From assembly GCA_964036665.1 (NCBI GenBank), contig OZ038533.1, positions 1,255,001-1,319,000 of the forward strand: DNA of 64,000 nucleotides. Direction: 5' to 3'. Under the pieces are notes generated by a model, which saw only the letters and a list, made by a program, of their open reading frames with translations, was not told the origin of the DNA and ran no database searches. Made by a program: the position numbers and the translations under genes. The stretch comes from Gordius sp. MW1 (Eukaryota > Nematomorpha > Gordioida > Gordea > Gordiidae). The first letter of the stretch is position 1; the number at the start of each line of letters is the position of its first letter. Below are positions 27,640 to 39,265 of this stretch, in pieces.

Positions 27640-28640
27640 TTCTTCTTAGATGCTTGAGGAGGAACTGGTAAAACTTTCCTACTGATTTTGCTCTGGCAAC
27701 TATTCGTTCCCAAATTAATATAGCCGTGGTTCTAACGTATTCCGGAAGGGCTGTCACATAATTCGGTATAAACTGCTCATTCAGCTTAAAAATTGCCTTT
27801 AAACCCTTATTACTGTTAAACTATAATGTGCAACATTTCCAGAACATATGGAATGGGTATAGTATTACAGAAGTGCAAACTTATCGTTTGGGATGAATGC
27901 ACAATGGCTTATGAAAAACCGCTCTAAGTTCTAATCGGTAATCGCAAGATTTACAAAGAACCATCAAACCTATTGGTAACGCAAGGTTATTGCTTGCAGG
28001 AGATTTCAGGCAAACTTTACCGGTTCTCTTACGATCCACCCCTGCGGACGAAATTAATGCTTGCCCTAAAATATTCTATTTTGTTGCCTTATGTCAAAAC
28101 ATTAAATCTAATTACTAATATGCGTGTAGTATTTCAAAATCATCCTGCATGTGAGATATTCTCCCATTAATTGCTAGAAATTGGGAAGAGAACCGTGCAC
28201 GTTGATATATGCTCAGGACGGATTTCTTTTCCTACCAACCTTTGCAATTTTGTTCCATCTAAGCTGCTTGGTTGATAAAGTGTTTCCAAATATTAACGCC
28301 CATTATCATGATTGACTTTGGCCCCGCCAACGGGCTATTCTTGCCCCCAATAATAATGACGTCCACGAGCTTAACAATCTCATTCTGTCTAACATTCAGG
28401 GCAATCCAATTACTTACAAGTCGGTTGACACTGCTGTTGTTATTGATGACGCAAATTATGCAGTTGAATCTTTCAATTCAAATGATCTGGCAGGGATGCC
28501 ACCTCACATTCTGCATTCGAAAATTGGCTTACCAAGTATCGCGATGTGCAATTTCAATCAGCCAAAATTTTGCAATGGTTTACGTCTCGCTGTTAAACGC
28601 TTGATGTGCAACGTTGAAGAAGCCACGATTTTGACTGGAC
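27640..28640 (+). pseudogene. PIF1-like helicase of Helitron, decayed
   Basis: Fragments in shifting frames follow the order of Helitron RepHel helicases. Walker A is GGTGKTFL at about 27657-27680; Walker B is KLIVWDECTMAYEKPL at about 27874-27921; then KTLNLITNMRV, ACEIFSH, GRISFPTN, and LNNLILSNIQGNPITYKS. The final part is AGMPPHILHSKIGLP with NQPKFCNGLRLAVKRLM and ATILTG. Multiple stops and frameshifts make this copy inactive. Confidence 0.85.
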
Positions 28641-28905
28641 ATGTGCATTTTTAAATTTTATAACTCCATAACAGGTATATCTGTATATAGCTTCATTTTA
28701 GCCTATATACTATTACCAATATGTTTCTTCCCCACCAACCATATCAATCTCCCAGTTTTATTCTTATCAAACTTATTTTTAAGTAAATTTAAGCATAGTT
28801 TTCTTTCGGCCGTCCGAAGCCAGGCCCAAACCTGGCCCGACTGGTCGGGCATATCTTAACATCTCTCAGGTAAAGTTAAAATCGTATATGCACAATCAAA
28901 ATATT

Positions 28906-29066
28906 CATGGGCGTAGCCAAAGGGAGGCAGGGAGGGGTGGCTGCCCCAATCCAAATCAATTTTTTTTTAATTTATTAAAATTATGTTTAACATTTCAAAA
29001 AATTATCATTTTACTTCTGCCTAAATCATTATTGCCCCCCTCTAAATCCAATGCTGGCTACCCTTA
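28906..29066. mobile_element. MITE, CATGRGCGTAGCC family, copy 4 (inside Helitron)
   Basis: Starts CATGGGCGTAGCCAAAGGG and ends near ATGCTGGCTACCC, with the same G-run/C-run layout as copies 1 to 3. Confidence 0.65.
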
Positions 29067-29731
29067 TAAATATATTATAAGCCCCTTTTTAAACTTTGAC
29101 TACACTTGCAGGTCTAAACTTATCATATCATATCAATTTTTTTACTTTATACTTTTTAAGTCATCATTTTTATACTGGTTTTTATTATAATCATACCTCA
29201 CCTATAACACCTTCATCTGATCAATGTTTTACTAGGTATAACGATATAACTATCTTTCTAATTTTTTTTTCTCATTCATAAATATTTCGCTTCCATTTTA
29301 CTCGCGGAAATTTGTATAATTTCTAATTATTTCTCATTCCAACCAAATATTATAAAAGCCTTCATTTAACCAAATTTGAAGGAGATATTTTAATATCTCT
29401 TCATTTCGATATTATAGATTTTAGGCTATGACAACACACTACTATAAACGCTGTATTAAACTATTTTCTATACATTGTCGAACATTATAACTAACTTTTA
29501 TACACCAGTGCAGTGGTTTATAAATTTTTGTTACCCAACTATGCATATTATCGTTGACATCGCACTTTTCAACATATAAAATTAACAAATACCTTGTAAG
29601 TATTTTAAACTAATTCAAATCTATTTAATTATGAAGTATGCCTTTTCCTATATTTTTTTATATCATAAACGATTGACCCATTTAGCTAATTAAGAACTAA
29701 GCCAAAGCAACGCTTGGCCGGGCACAGCTAG

Positions 29732-29833
29732 TAAGATTTATAAAGTAAGACTTTTAGAAACTCAGAAATAGGAAGTAAGACATTTGGAGCAATTATTGAT
29801 GCACGATGTCTAATTAATGTTTTTTAAATCTAG
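29732..29833 (+). other. End of pol of element A, right of the Helitron
   Basis: Short remainder of the integrase C terminus, including the motif VRHLEQL, typical of the Ty3/gypsy chromodomain-proximal or GPY/F region. One in-frame TAG interrupts it and it stops near 29815. Confidence 0.6.
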
Positions 29834-30292
29834 ATGCGTTTACAACTTTCCTGGTGCTCGATAGAGGTGGTGGTGAGGAGAACAGTGGCTATTCATCCGC
29901 CGGGACCCATTCATTTAACAATGATAATCGGGTTAGACGGACTACCTAGGGTAGTAGCGATGATCGAGCCACCACCATCGAGGGTGCCGGGGGGACCAGT
30001 TCCGTATGGGGGTCCGCGGCATGTGAGACCCGTGAGCAGGCCTCGGAGGAGGTGCAATGGGTGCCGTCGTTGGCACGTGATGCCCATGTGCGCAGGAAGA
30101 AGCACAGGCACGACACAGGTAGGTGACGTGCCTCTGGCTACTCCTGAGGTAATCCCAAGGGCAAGTGAGGCGGTGCCAGCTGGTAGTGAGCGATCGTCGC
30201 TGAGTGCGGCGGAGGCACTACAACAACTTTCCCTGGGCACTAATAAGGAGGTGCCAGAGAAGGTAAAAAGGGAAGGTGTGGTAGTTAGGTAG
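29834..30292 (+). CDS. 3' ORF of element A: Arg/Pro-rich protein with CX2CX3HX4C motif
   Basis: 152 codons from ATG 29834, just after the end of pol, overlapping the polypurine tract and the first bases of the 3' LTR. It sits where retroviral-type elements carry env, but it has no signal peptide or membrane segment. It is GC-rich compared with the rest of the element, Pro/Arg-rich in the first half (PPPSRVPGGPVPYGGPRHVR), and holds CNGCRRWHVMPMC (CX2CX3HX4C) near residue 75. The C-terminal part is Ala/Ser/Glu-rich and ends EVPEKVKREGVVV. A counterpart with the same cysteine-histidine spacing lies in element B (39807-40355), and the tail recurs in the element at 31156. A nucleic-acid-binding role is an inference. 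Confidence 0.6.
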   Translation: MRLQLSWCSIEVVVRRTVAIHPPGPIHLTMIIGLDGLPRVVAMIEPPPSRVPGGPVPYGGPRHVRPVSRPRRRCNGCRRWHVMPMCAGRSTGTTQVGDVPLATPEVIPRASEAVPAGSERSSLSAAEALQQLSLGTNKEVPEKVKREGVVVR

Positions 30293-30794
30293 TTTTTACT
30301 TCATTTGGTTACTGCGGCAGCCGTAGTTAGGTTGTTAATTCTGTGGGCTAGCCTATGCTAATGAGATAGCGTCGGGAAAGAAATGTATTTTGTTATGTGA
30401 ATAGACGTGCACTAATTAGAAGCAGGCGTCGAACGGTCGGCATCCCTCATGGGCTCATTCAAATTAAGAGGCGCATCGACTAGGTTATAAGGCTGGATTT
30501 TACGCTGCATTTTAATCATATATTTATTTTTGTCTCTGGGTAGTAACCGCTATTGACCATCGAGAGCCCAAGATCCCGCGAACCAATTTCTCCACGTAGA
30601 CAACACCCGTTATAGTCAATTAGTTTCACGGCGATTTACTCAAGACCATCGTGCAACCCATATAACATTATTGCTCAATCGATATTTTATTTGTCTTAAT
30701 TATAACCCACGTTCGTCCGATATTATTTATACTAGTTATTGATACCAATAAAAGGTTGTCTTCTGGATATTACAGTGGATTTGGGGTTATAAAA
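30277..30794 (+). repeat. 3' LTR of element A
   Basis: 518 bp partner of 22429-22946, preceded by a polypurine tract and followed by target duplication ACTAT at 30795-30799. Confidence 0.9.
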
Positions 30795-31316
30795 ACTATT
30801 TTTCGTCACTTTTTTATTTAAAAAATTAGAATTAAATCAAAAACTTTCGATCAATACGACAAAATAAATGCTTAGAATGTAAATCATCATTTTCGGCTAG
30901 GCAGTTTGGATAGCTCTAGTGATTTAAGCATAACCGAACGGAACCTTAGAAGGGCTTGGGGTATGGGGCAAAGGCAGGCAGTTTAGTTTTCAGACCCTGA
31001 GGGGTTTGGCTTAAAATATTAGTTTCCTTCTAATTTTAGTTAGCACGCTATCTCATTTGCGTAAGCGCCTTCATTAGTTTGTAAACATTAACTAAATCAT
31101 ACCTACAACAGAACCATTGGTATATCTTTTATGCAAATAATTTCACACCTACAACACCTTCCCCTTTTACCTTTTCCTGCACCTCCCATTTAGGGCCAAG
31201 GTAAAGCTACTGCAGGAACTCCGTACCACACCTCTATCGGTGTCTATTGTTAAAATACTAGATGTCTTATCGTCTACACGTAACTGAAAAGTAGGCCTTC
31301 CTAAGATCTATCTTTG

Positions 31317-34300
31317 AAAAGATTTTAGAACTTTTTAAATTAGCTAACATTATTTCGATTCTAATTAGGGGTTATTAAAAATCTATCAAACATTTATATT
31401 GTCATTGACCTTATCAACCCAGATAAAAGGTATTAGACGGGTAGGGCAAAAACGAGGACTTGCATCTGAGTGAACCCTTATCGAAAAAACGTTATCATTC
31501 AAACAACCTAATCTCTCACGAAAAATATTTAACTATATTCCACTTTAATACTATCAATGTTCTAATGCCACAGTCTCCCGACGTACTGACCATCACAATC
31601 AACCCAACAGGGGTCGTAGGCTTATTATCGAAAACCCTTGCCCCTGAAACCGAGGTTGGATCATCCATTGCCTCATTAATAACAACCAAGGATTTATGCA
31701 TAGATGCTATCTTGAAACCGGGTGTTGCATGGCCATCAGCATTATTAATTGAACAATTGATTTTCATATTTCTACCACTATAGTTTTTACCAATGTCCCG
31801 CCAATTAACCGTAGGACCCATAATATTATCTAATTTCTCATCGATAACGAATTACTTTAATTCTAAAACTTCCTCGTTTGCACATACTCGAACTTTAGTA
31901 TTCCCGACAAGTTTAATCTTCGAACCGTCTAATTGTTCTACTAAAACATGCCTTTTATTTATTTATGCTTTTAAAAGGCCATAATTTTAACAAAATTACA
32001 TTTACTTATAACATAAATTGAGACCCCAGAATCTACCAAAGCATTTATTTGTTTACAATATTTAAATAAACCACCGGAGTTTGTGAAAAAAAAACAGATT
32101 TATATAAACCATAAATGAGCGTTAATTAAAGTTACGGGAGCCAGGATCTAGAGAATTTTCCTGCGTGCCCCTGACAACAAAATTAACATTATTATCTTGC
32201 ATACCGTTAGAACGTTGCTACCCTGTCGCCTATATATTGTCTATAATGATTTGTGTTACTTTAAAAATTATTCACCCTACTCATTTGCATAAGCGATTTT
32301 AGTTACCAAAAATATACAATTATTATCTGTGCTAAAACCATGAGAAAACATCTTTTCACTTATGGCCAAAATTAATAAAATTACATGAAGCCTTCGGCCC
32401 AAACATGATAATAAAAATTCGATAAGTGATCGAACAAAAATGAAGAAAATAAATTTATAGCGTTGACACCCACAATTCAATTAAAGTCCCTCTACAGGAG
32501 GTAATCTATACTCAAAAGACCAAGATCATTAATGATAAGACATACGACTAGTCGATTACATTAAAAAAAATGAAACCGCCTCTTTTGGCAAAAATATAAC
32601 CCACAATCAAATGAGTTAAATTATCGCGTCCATTTTTTATTTAAAATGAAAAATCAATAAAGCAAAATATTACGTAAGAATATATTCATAATATGTACAA
32701 TATAGCAGGAGAATATATCAATAATATGTAAAATATAGCAGACTAATTAAAAATACAACGTAAGAATCTATCATTTAACCTCAAAAATATTCTAAATATC
32801 AAGTGACACTACAAAAATTAAAATAATTAAGATTAACGAAGATTTTTCCATCAAAAACAAATTATACCTCTGACGGTTCTTCGGATTACTTTTGCTCGTC
32901 CTACCAAATTCGTTTGTCCTTCGGGGGTTCTCCTCGTCGTGCTACAATTGTACTAACCCAGTTGAGGAAAAGATTTTAGAACTTTTTAAGTTAGCTAACA
33001 TTATTTCGATTCTAATTAGGGGTTAATCAAACATTTATAATGTCATTGACCTTATCAACCCAAGTAAAAGGTATTAGACGGGTGGGCAAAAACGAGGAAT
33101 TGCATCTGAGTGAACCCTTATCGAAAAAACGTTATCATTCAAACAACCTAATCTCTCACGAAAAATATTTAACTATATTCCACTTTAATTCTATCAATGT
33201 TCTAATGCCACAGTCTCCCGACGTACTGACCATCACAATCAACCCAACCAGGGGTCGTAGGCTTATTATCGAAAACCCTTGCCCCTGAAACCGAGGTTGG
33301 ATCATCCATTGCCTCATTAATAACAACCAAGGATTTATGCATAGATGCTACCTTGAAACCGGGTGTTGCATGGCCATCAGCATTATTAATTGAACAATTG
33401 ATTTTCATATTTCTACCACTATAGTTTTTACCAATGTCCCTCCAATTAACCATAGGACCCATAATATTATCTAATTTCTCATCGATAACGAATTACTTTA
33501 ATTATAAAACTTCCTCGTTTGCACATACTCGAACTTTAGTATTCCCGACAAGTTTAATCTTCGAACCGTCTAATTGTTCTACTAAAACATGCCTTTTATT
33601 TATTTATGCTTTTAAAAGGCCATCATTTTAACAAAATTACATTTACTTATAACATAAATTGAGACCCCAGAATTTACCAAAAAATTTATTTGCTTACCTT
33701 CAATATTTAAATAAACCACCGGAGTTTGTGAAAAACCATTAATGAGCGTTAATTAAAGTTACGGGGGCCAGGATCTAGTTCCTGCGTGCCCCTGACAACA
33801 AAATTATCATTATTATCTTGCATACCGTTATAACGTTGCTACCCTGTCGCCTATATATTGTCTATAATGAGCTGTGTTACTTTAAAAATTATACACCCTA
33901 CTCATTTGCATAAGCGATTTTAGTTACCAAAAATATACAATTATTATCTGTGCTAAAAACATGAGAAAACATCTTTTCCTTTATGGCCAAAATTAATAAA
34001 ATTACATGAAGCCTCGGCCCAAACATGATAATAAAAATTCGATAAGTGATCGAACAAAAATGAAGAAAATAAATTTATAGCGTTGACACCCACAATTTAA
34101 TTAAAGTCCCTCTACAGGAGGTAATCTATACTCAAAAGACCAAGATCATTAATGATAAGACAAACGACTTGTCGATAAAAATTACATTAAAAAAAATGAA
34201 AACGCCTCTTTTGGCAAAAATATAACCCACAATCAAATGAGTTAAATTAACGCGTCCATTTTTTATTTAAAATGAAAAAGCAAAATATTACGTAAGAATA

Positions 34301-34543
34301 TATTAATAATATGTACAATATAGCAGACTAATTGAAAATACAACGTAAGAATCAATAATTTAACCTCAAAAATATTCTAATTATCAAGTGACACTACAAA
34401 AATTAAAATAATTAAGATTAACTTTCCATCAAAAACAAATTATACCTCTGACGGTTCTTCGGATTACTTATGCTCGTCCTACCAAATTCGTTTGTCCTTC
34501 GGGGGTTCTCCTCGTCGTGCTACAATTGTACTAACCCAGTTGA
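31317..34543 (-). repeat. Tandem duplication of leader-gag-protease region of element C
   Basis: Two units (about 31317-32967 and 32968-34543) of 1.6 kb that align over nearly their whole length with small indels. Each contains a protease-like frame on the minus strand (31516-31821 and 33202-33462, with MKINCSINNADGHATPG and VINEAMDDPTSVSGARVF). Upstream in each, PRNFN precedes a TAA stop at 32122-32124 and 33749-33751. The active-site Asp of the protease triad is replaced by Asn, so both are dead. Confidence 0.75.
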
Positions 34544-34675
34544 GACAACGTGGTCCTTCTTTCCTTTTCTTTTGTATGCACTTCGAACGTCTAACGTCAC
34601 GAATCTCGTGCTATGACGGTTTTTCGGCTTGTTGCTGGCGTCCGCTCGTGGGTTTCTTTCTCCTCGTGCTACCAA

Positions 34676-35375
34676 TTTTATATGTCAAACAACTCGTAAT
34701 CTTTATTTTCAGCCAATCAATAAGTACAACAAGCGTAATAACGACAAATCACGATCAATCAATTAAATAATGTTTTTCCAGTCAATCAATAAATGTAAGT
34801 GAATATGTAAGTGTTAGGATGATGGCCTTGAGAGATCGTCGTGGAATCGGTCCGGTAGGATGAGTGTCAACTAAGTGTAATCGGAGATATTTAATTGCGG
34901 GATGTTAAGCTTGTGGTTGATAATCGTAGTAAGGAAGAAGGGCAGGTATCTGGTCTGGCTCTTGATGGATTTTTGCCGCTGGAACCACGTGTCTACAATG
35001 AGAAATAAACATCTCCCCACCCGCAGGACTAAACGTGTCCTGATTAAAAAACTAACAACCTCCTTCTCCAGGACTAAAAAATAACTAAATAAAATAACTA
35101 AATAAAATACTGATCTTTCGTGGTCAACATCTCGCTATTTAAAACCCTGTCGAAGCGCCTCTCATTTAAATGGAGAATGCTTCCAGACAGTTGGATATAT
35201 TGCACGTCTCCACTAACTTGAGACTGCCATTAGCATATTCGTTTACTTCTAATTTTAGTTAGCACGCTATCTCATTTGCGTAAGCACCTTCATTAGTTTG
35301 TAAACATTAACTAAATCATACCTACAACAGAACCATTGGTATATCTTTTATGCAAATAATTTCACACCTACAACA
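34676..35375 (-). repeat. 5' LTR of element C
   Basis: 700 bp on the minus strand. Its first 130 bp are repeated at 31022-31155 next to the polypurine tract. Unrelated in sequence to the LTR of element A except for the shared ATAAAA end and adjacent primer-binding site. Confidence 0.7.
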
Positions 35376-35379
35376 CCAA

Positions 35380-35897
35380 TTTTATAACCCCAAATTCACT
35401 GTAATATCCAGAAGACAACCTTTTATTGGTATCAATAACTAGTATAAATAATACTGGACGAACGTGGGTTATAATTAAGACAAATAAAATATCGATTGAG
35501 TAATAATGTTATATGGGTTGCACGATGGTCTTGAGTAAATCGCCGTGAAACTAATTGACTATAACGGGTGTTGTCTACGTGGAGAAATTGGTTCGCGGGA
35601 TCTTGGGCTCTCGATGGTCAATAGCGGTTACTACCCAGAGACAAAAATAAATATATGATTAAAATGCAGCGTAAAATCCAGCCTTATAACCTAGTCGATG
35701 CGCCTCTTAATTTGAATGAGCCCATGAGGGATGCCGACCGTTCGACGCCTGCTTCTAATTAGTGCACGTCTATTCACATAACAAAATACATTTCTTTCCC
35801 GACGCTATCTCATTAGCATAGGCTAGCCCAAAGAATTAACAACCTAACTACGGCTGCCGCAGTAACCAAATGAAGTAAAAACTACCTAACTACCACA
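35380..35897 (-). repeat. LTR of the element A family, inverted
   Basis: Exactly 518 bp and highly similar to both LTRs of element A, on the minus strand. It is followed on that strand by TTGG, the first bases of the family's primer-binding site, and then immediately by the LTR of element C. It is therefore probably the 5' LTR of a second A-type copy into whose primer site element C inserted. No matching 5-bp duplication flanks it. Confidence 0.85.
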
Positions 35898-36429
35898 GTG
35901 CCTAACTGATTACCTTTATTAATGAATTTCTTTGGGCAACTTGTCTAGGTTGTTGCTATATATCGGATAATTGCGAAACTGGCTATAATTCCCTGCAAAT
36001 TAATGCTGACCGTTGCTGACTTCTACTTTATCTGACCCCGGCCAAATGGCAAAACTTATATACTCATAAACTTTAACAAATTTAGAAACAAATTCAAAAT
36101 TTAATTCTTCAAGTTACTTTTGTAAAATAGCAATGTTCATATTTTATCAATAACCTAATTATTTAAACTGGTGGAAAAGCAAAGAAGCTTAATAAACATA
36201 ACAACCTTAAATAAAGGGTTTAAAAGTTTATTTGGCTTATATGATTTATGTATCCTGAAGTGCCGCTTGTAAAATTTTTTTTCCATGTAGGCCGTTTTTT
36301 AAAAGATAGAAGAACTCGACTGACTGGGAATTACCAATTTATTATTTTTACAAGATTTTTATTAACATTTTTAATACATACATATTGTTTATTATATCGA
36401 TAAAAAAATTAAACAAAAAAAAATATAAA
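35898..36429. other. AT-rich, no gene seen
   Basis: Short gap sequence. The phrase GGGCAACTTGTCTAGGTTGTTGCTATATATCGG (split over 35935-35967) reappears inverted near 54040-54070, so part of it belongs to a dispersed repeat. Confidence 0.35.
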
Positions 36430-36590
36430 AAATTTTTACGGGCTTGGGCCGGGCTCGGGCTTTTTATAAAATTAGCGGGCCGGGCCGGGCTTAAAATTTA
36501 ATTTTTTGAAGGGCCAGGGCCGGGCCCGGGCTTAAAATTTTTTATGACGGGCTGGCCGACTGACCTAAACAGGCCCGTTGCAGGTTTCTA
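36430..36590. mobile_element. GC-rich hAT terminus (fragment)
   Basis: GGGCTTGGGCCGGGCTCGGGC and further GGGCCGGGC blocks, ending GCCCGTTGCAGGTTTCTAAG, close to the right terminus of the element at 20380-21527 (TGCAGGTCTCTAAG). The remainder of the element was not found. Confidence 0.55.
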
Positions 36591-36819
36591 AGACAATTAT
36601 TATCAATAATAAAGGTATTAATTCCGTGTATTGTATTCAAAAATGAATAGTTATTTGATTTTTCTTTGGCCTAACTATTATTTAAGATTTTACCTGAGGT
36701 GGGAGCATTTCCAATGGCTCATAAATAATTACAATTCATTTAATTGGTGTCTTGACATACTTTTTAATTGCTATGCAATATGGGCTCGTTTTTGGTTGTC
36801 TTGTCTTGAGTGAGTGAGT

Positions 36820-37940
36820 GAGTGAGTGAGGTGAGTGAGTGAGTAAATGAGTGAGTGAATGTTGGTTTGCCAGGTCCCTTTTTGCTAATAAAACCGCCAT
36901 CCACTAACCTAACCCTAAATATAGTGCAAAATTTTCACCTTCATTTCATGAATAGAATCTATTAGTGATGCGGAAAAACCGAGAAATATCTCGGTCTCCT
37001 CTCGTCTCGAAAAACCGAGACGAGACGAGAATTTGAAAAATGGAGTCAAGACCGATACGAGAATTTTGATGTCGAGACGAGACGATACGAGATTTTGTCG
37101 GCGAGATCTCGACTTTTTATTTAACGTTAAATTATTTTAAATTAATATGTATTTTAATTTGCATGATTTACATTTAAAGTATTAAGTGTAATTCAATATG
37201 TATGGAATATATTCGAGATTAAAAAAATTCCTAAGTGTAGTTAACATTGTATATTTTTGCAAAAAATTTGAAATTTGACAATCATTTACCTAAGTGTGGT
37301 TGACGCTTGGGGTATGTGATTAATTTTATAATATATTTATCACATATTTGTATCCATAGCATTATTAAAGCTAGATATAGTGAGGTGAGTGAGTGAGTAA
37401 ATGAGTGAGTGAATGAGTGAATGTTGGTTTGCCAGGTCCCTTTTTGCTAATAAAACCGCCATCCACTAACCTAACCCTAAATATAGTGCAAAATTTTCAC
37501 CTTCATTTCATGAATAGAATCTATTAGTGATGCGGAAAAACCGAGAAATATCTCGGTCTCCTCTCGTCTCGAAAAACCGAGACGAGACGAGAATTTGAAA
37601 AATGGAGTCGAGACCGATACGAGAATTTTGATGTCGAGACGAGACGATACGAGATTTTGTCGGCGAGATCTCGACTTTTTATTTAACGTTAAATTATTTT
37701 AAATTAATATGTATTTTAATTTGCATGATTTACATTTAAAGTATTAAGTGTAATTCAATATGTATGGAATATATTCGAGATTAAAAAAATTCCTAAGTGT
37801 AGTTAACATTGTATATTTTTGCAAAAAATTTGAAATTTGACAATCATTTACCTAAGTGTGGTTGACGCTTGGGGTATGTGAATAATTTTATAATATATTT
37901 ATCACATATTTGTATCCATAGCATTATTAAAGCTAGATAT
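36820..37940 (+). repeat. Tandem duplication (about 555 bp) including GTGA microsatellite and hAT left end
   Basis: A GTGA microsatellite (from about 36811), single-copy flank, the target site GAATCTAT and the first about 400 bp of the hAT element are present twice, at about 36830-37380 and 37383-37940, almost without differences. Confidence 0.8.
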
Positions 37941-39265
37941 CTTTATTAAATGGTATACAAAAAATTACATACAGGACTAAATAAATATAAAAACGCGCTA
38001 TAACTAAACGGATGGCATTGATCCGTGTATGGAAATCGTGTTGGATTTAACGATTTCCATTGTGATCTTTTGCCTGATAAAAAAGTACTCTTTCAAATCT
38101 AAAGAGACTCTAACATTACAAAATTTTAGGCTTAGAATGAGTTCTGATGGAATAGTAAATATTACTGACGCATATTTGAAATTCGCAGTTACTCATCCTG
38201 CATGATGCGGTAATTATAAATTGCTGGTCAATCAGTTTGAATAAATAAACAAGTTAAGTGAAGGTGGCCTGAGATTTTTGAGCGCCCGCTTAATGATTTC
38301 AAAATTACCATGTATATTTAATAACACCTTAATAGATTAAATTTTAAATCATGAGTTATGTAGAAGTTTTTATGCTTAAACTAATAGTACATCTTCCAAA
38401 TTTTTGAACCTTAATAAGACATTATGTGAATACATAGTCTTGTCATATGCATTACTTCATTATAAGCTGGGTTGGCAGGTGCTTTCAAATTTACTATAAT
38501 TTCTACAATTGTGCAATATAAATTAAATACACGAACCTATACTGTATTCGATAAATAACTATTTAATGGCAAAGTTAGTTAGAATTGGAAGGTAATTATT
38601 TGGAATATAAATTTGGTTATAATGATTTTTGTCATAAATTTAAATACGTGCGCGTTAGTTTAAAACCTTATGTTCTTAATCCTATATAATGCTCATTTTA
38701 GTTGTTTTTACAACGTTTTAAAATCTTCAATTAGTTATCAATTCTTTAAATAATAATAATATCATTAAAAGTCACTCGCACTTTGTAGTTTATAACTCTA
38801 TGGTTATTTTCATAACTCAAAATTTATAAACAATTAATTATCTTTATTCAAGAACACTATGGGCTATAATTGATGATGGTAATATCAATTGACTTTAACG
38901 TTTGCCTTAAATAATAAAGGGTCTCAATTTGCTCAATTGTGCAACTAAGTTAGCTATAAGCGAACTTATAACTTTCTCAGTCTATTTGGAGTTGACAAAC
39001 ACAGAGAATTTGATAAAAATGTTATAATTTGCTAGAACATTTAAATTTAATTTTCTATCCTTCAAATTTATTTATAGTTTTTTTTTGGATCTGCACTTTC
39101 CATAGGAAATGTTATCTTTATGGATTAATTCATATCTTTATATTGTCAATGAGATGCAATCTTTAAAAAGTTTGTGTATTAAAGTTTCTCAAAAAATGTC
39201 AAAGTTTGCCATTTGGATTTTTTAGCACTTATTTAATGATTTTAAACAGGAGAAATTTTTATTCC

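Larger units (their letters stand above)
26741..29731 (+). mobile_element. Helitron, inserted in element A
   Basis: The left end is TCTATATATATAAAAATC and the right end is CACAGCTAG followed by T. Ten bases before CTAG is a hairpin, GCCAA-A-GC-AAC-GC-TTGGC (29701-29718). TC...CTRR ends, a 3' hairpin and insertion between A (26740) and T (29732) without target duplication are the hallmarks of Helitrons. Removing it brings together two halves of the integrase C-terminal region. It encodes a decayed helicase and contains a MITE (28906-29066). I do not see the Rep nuclease domain, so it may be a deleted copy. Confidence 0.9.
22429..30794 (+). mobile_element. Ty3/gypsy LTR retrotransposon A (interrupted by a Helitron)
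   Basis: Two 518-bp LTRs (22429-22946 and 30277-30794) with a matching 5-bp target duplication ACTAT at 22424-22428 and 30795-30799. A primer-binding site follows one base after the 5' LTR (TGGTAGCACGAGG) and a polypurine tract AAAAAGGGAAGG precedes the 3' LTR. Order inside: leader, hydrophobic peptide, transmembrane-CCHC frame, protease, reverse transcriptase, RNase H, integrase, then a basic zinc-motif frame. The LTRs differ at roughly eight positions by eye (about 1.5 percent), so insertion was fairly recent, yet coding parts carry frameshifts. Without the Helitron the element is about 5.4 kb. Confidence 0.9.
31022..35375 (-). mobile_element. Ty3/gypsy-related element C, pol deleted and interior duplicated
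   Basis: This leftward element has a 5' LTR at 34676-35375 (700 bp, TGTTGTAGG to CATATAAAA on the minus strand). The primer-binding site TTGGTAGCACGAGG is at 34662-34675, the same as in element A. A polypurine tract AAAAGGTAAAAGGGGAAGG at about 31156-31175 leads into a truncated 3' LTR of about 134 bp (31022-31155). Reverse transcriptase stops abruptly after DRG (minus, about 31215) and is joined to sequence resembling the end of element A's 3' ORF, so most of pol is deleted. The leader-to-protease part is present twice in tandem. Confidence 0.75.

Noticed and set aside
29834-30292. Envelope gene after pol in element A
   Set aside because: No signal peptide, membrane helix, furin-like site or fusion segment; the protein is basic with a zinc motif.
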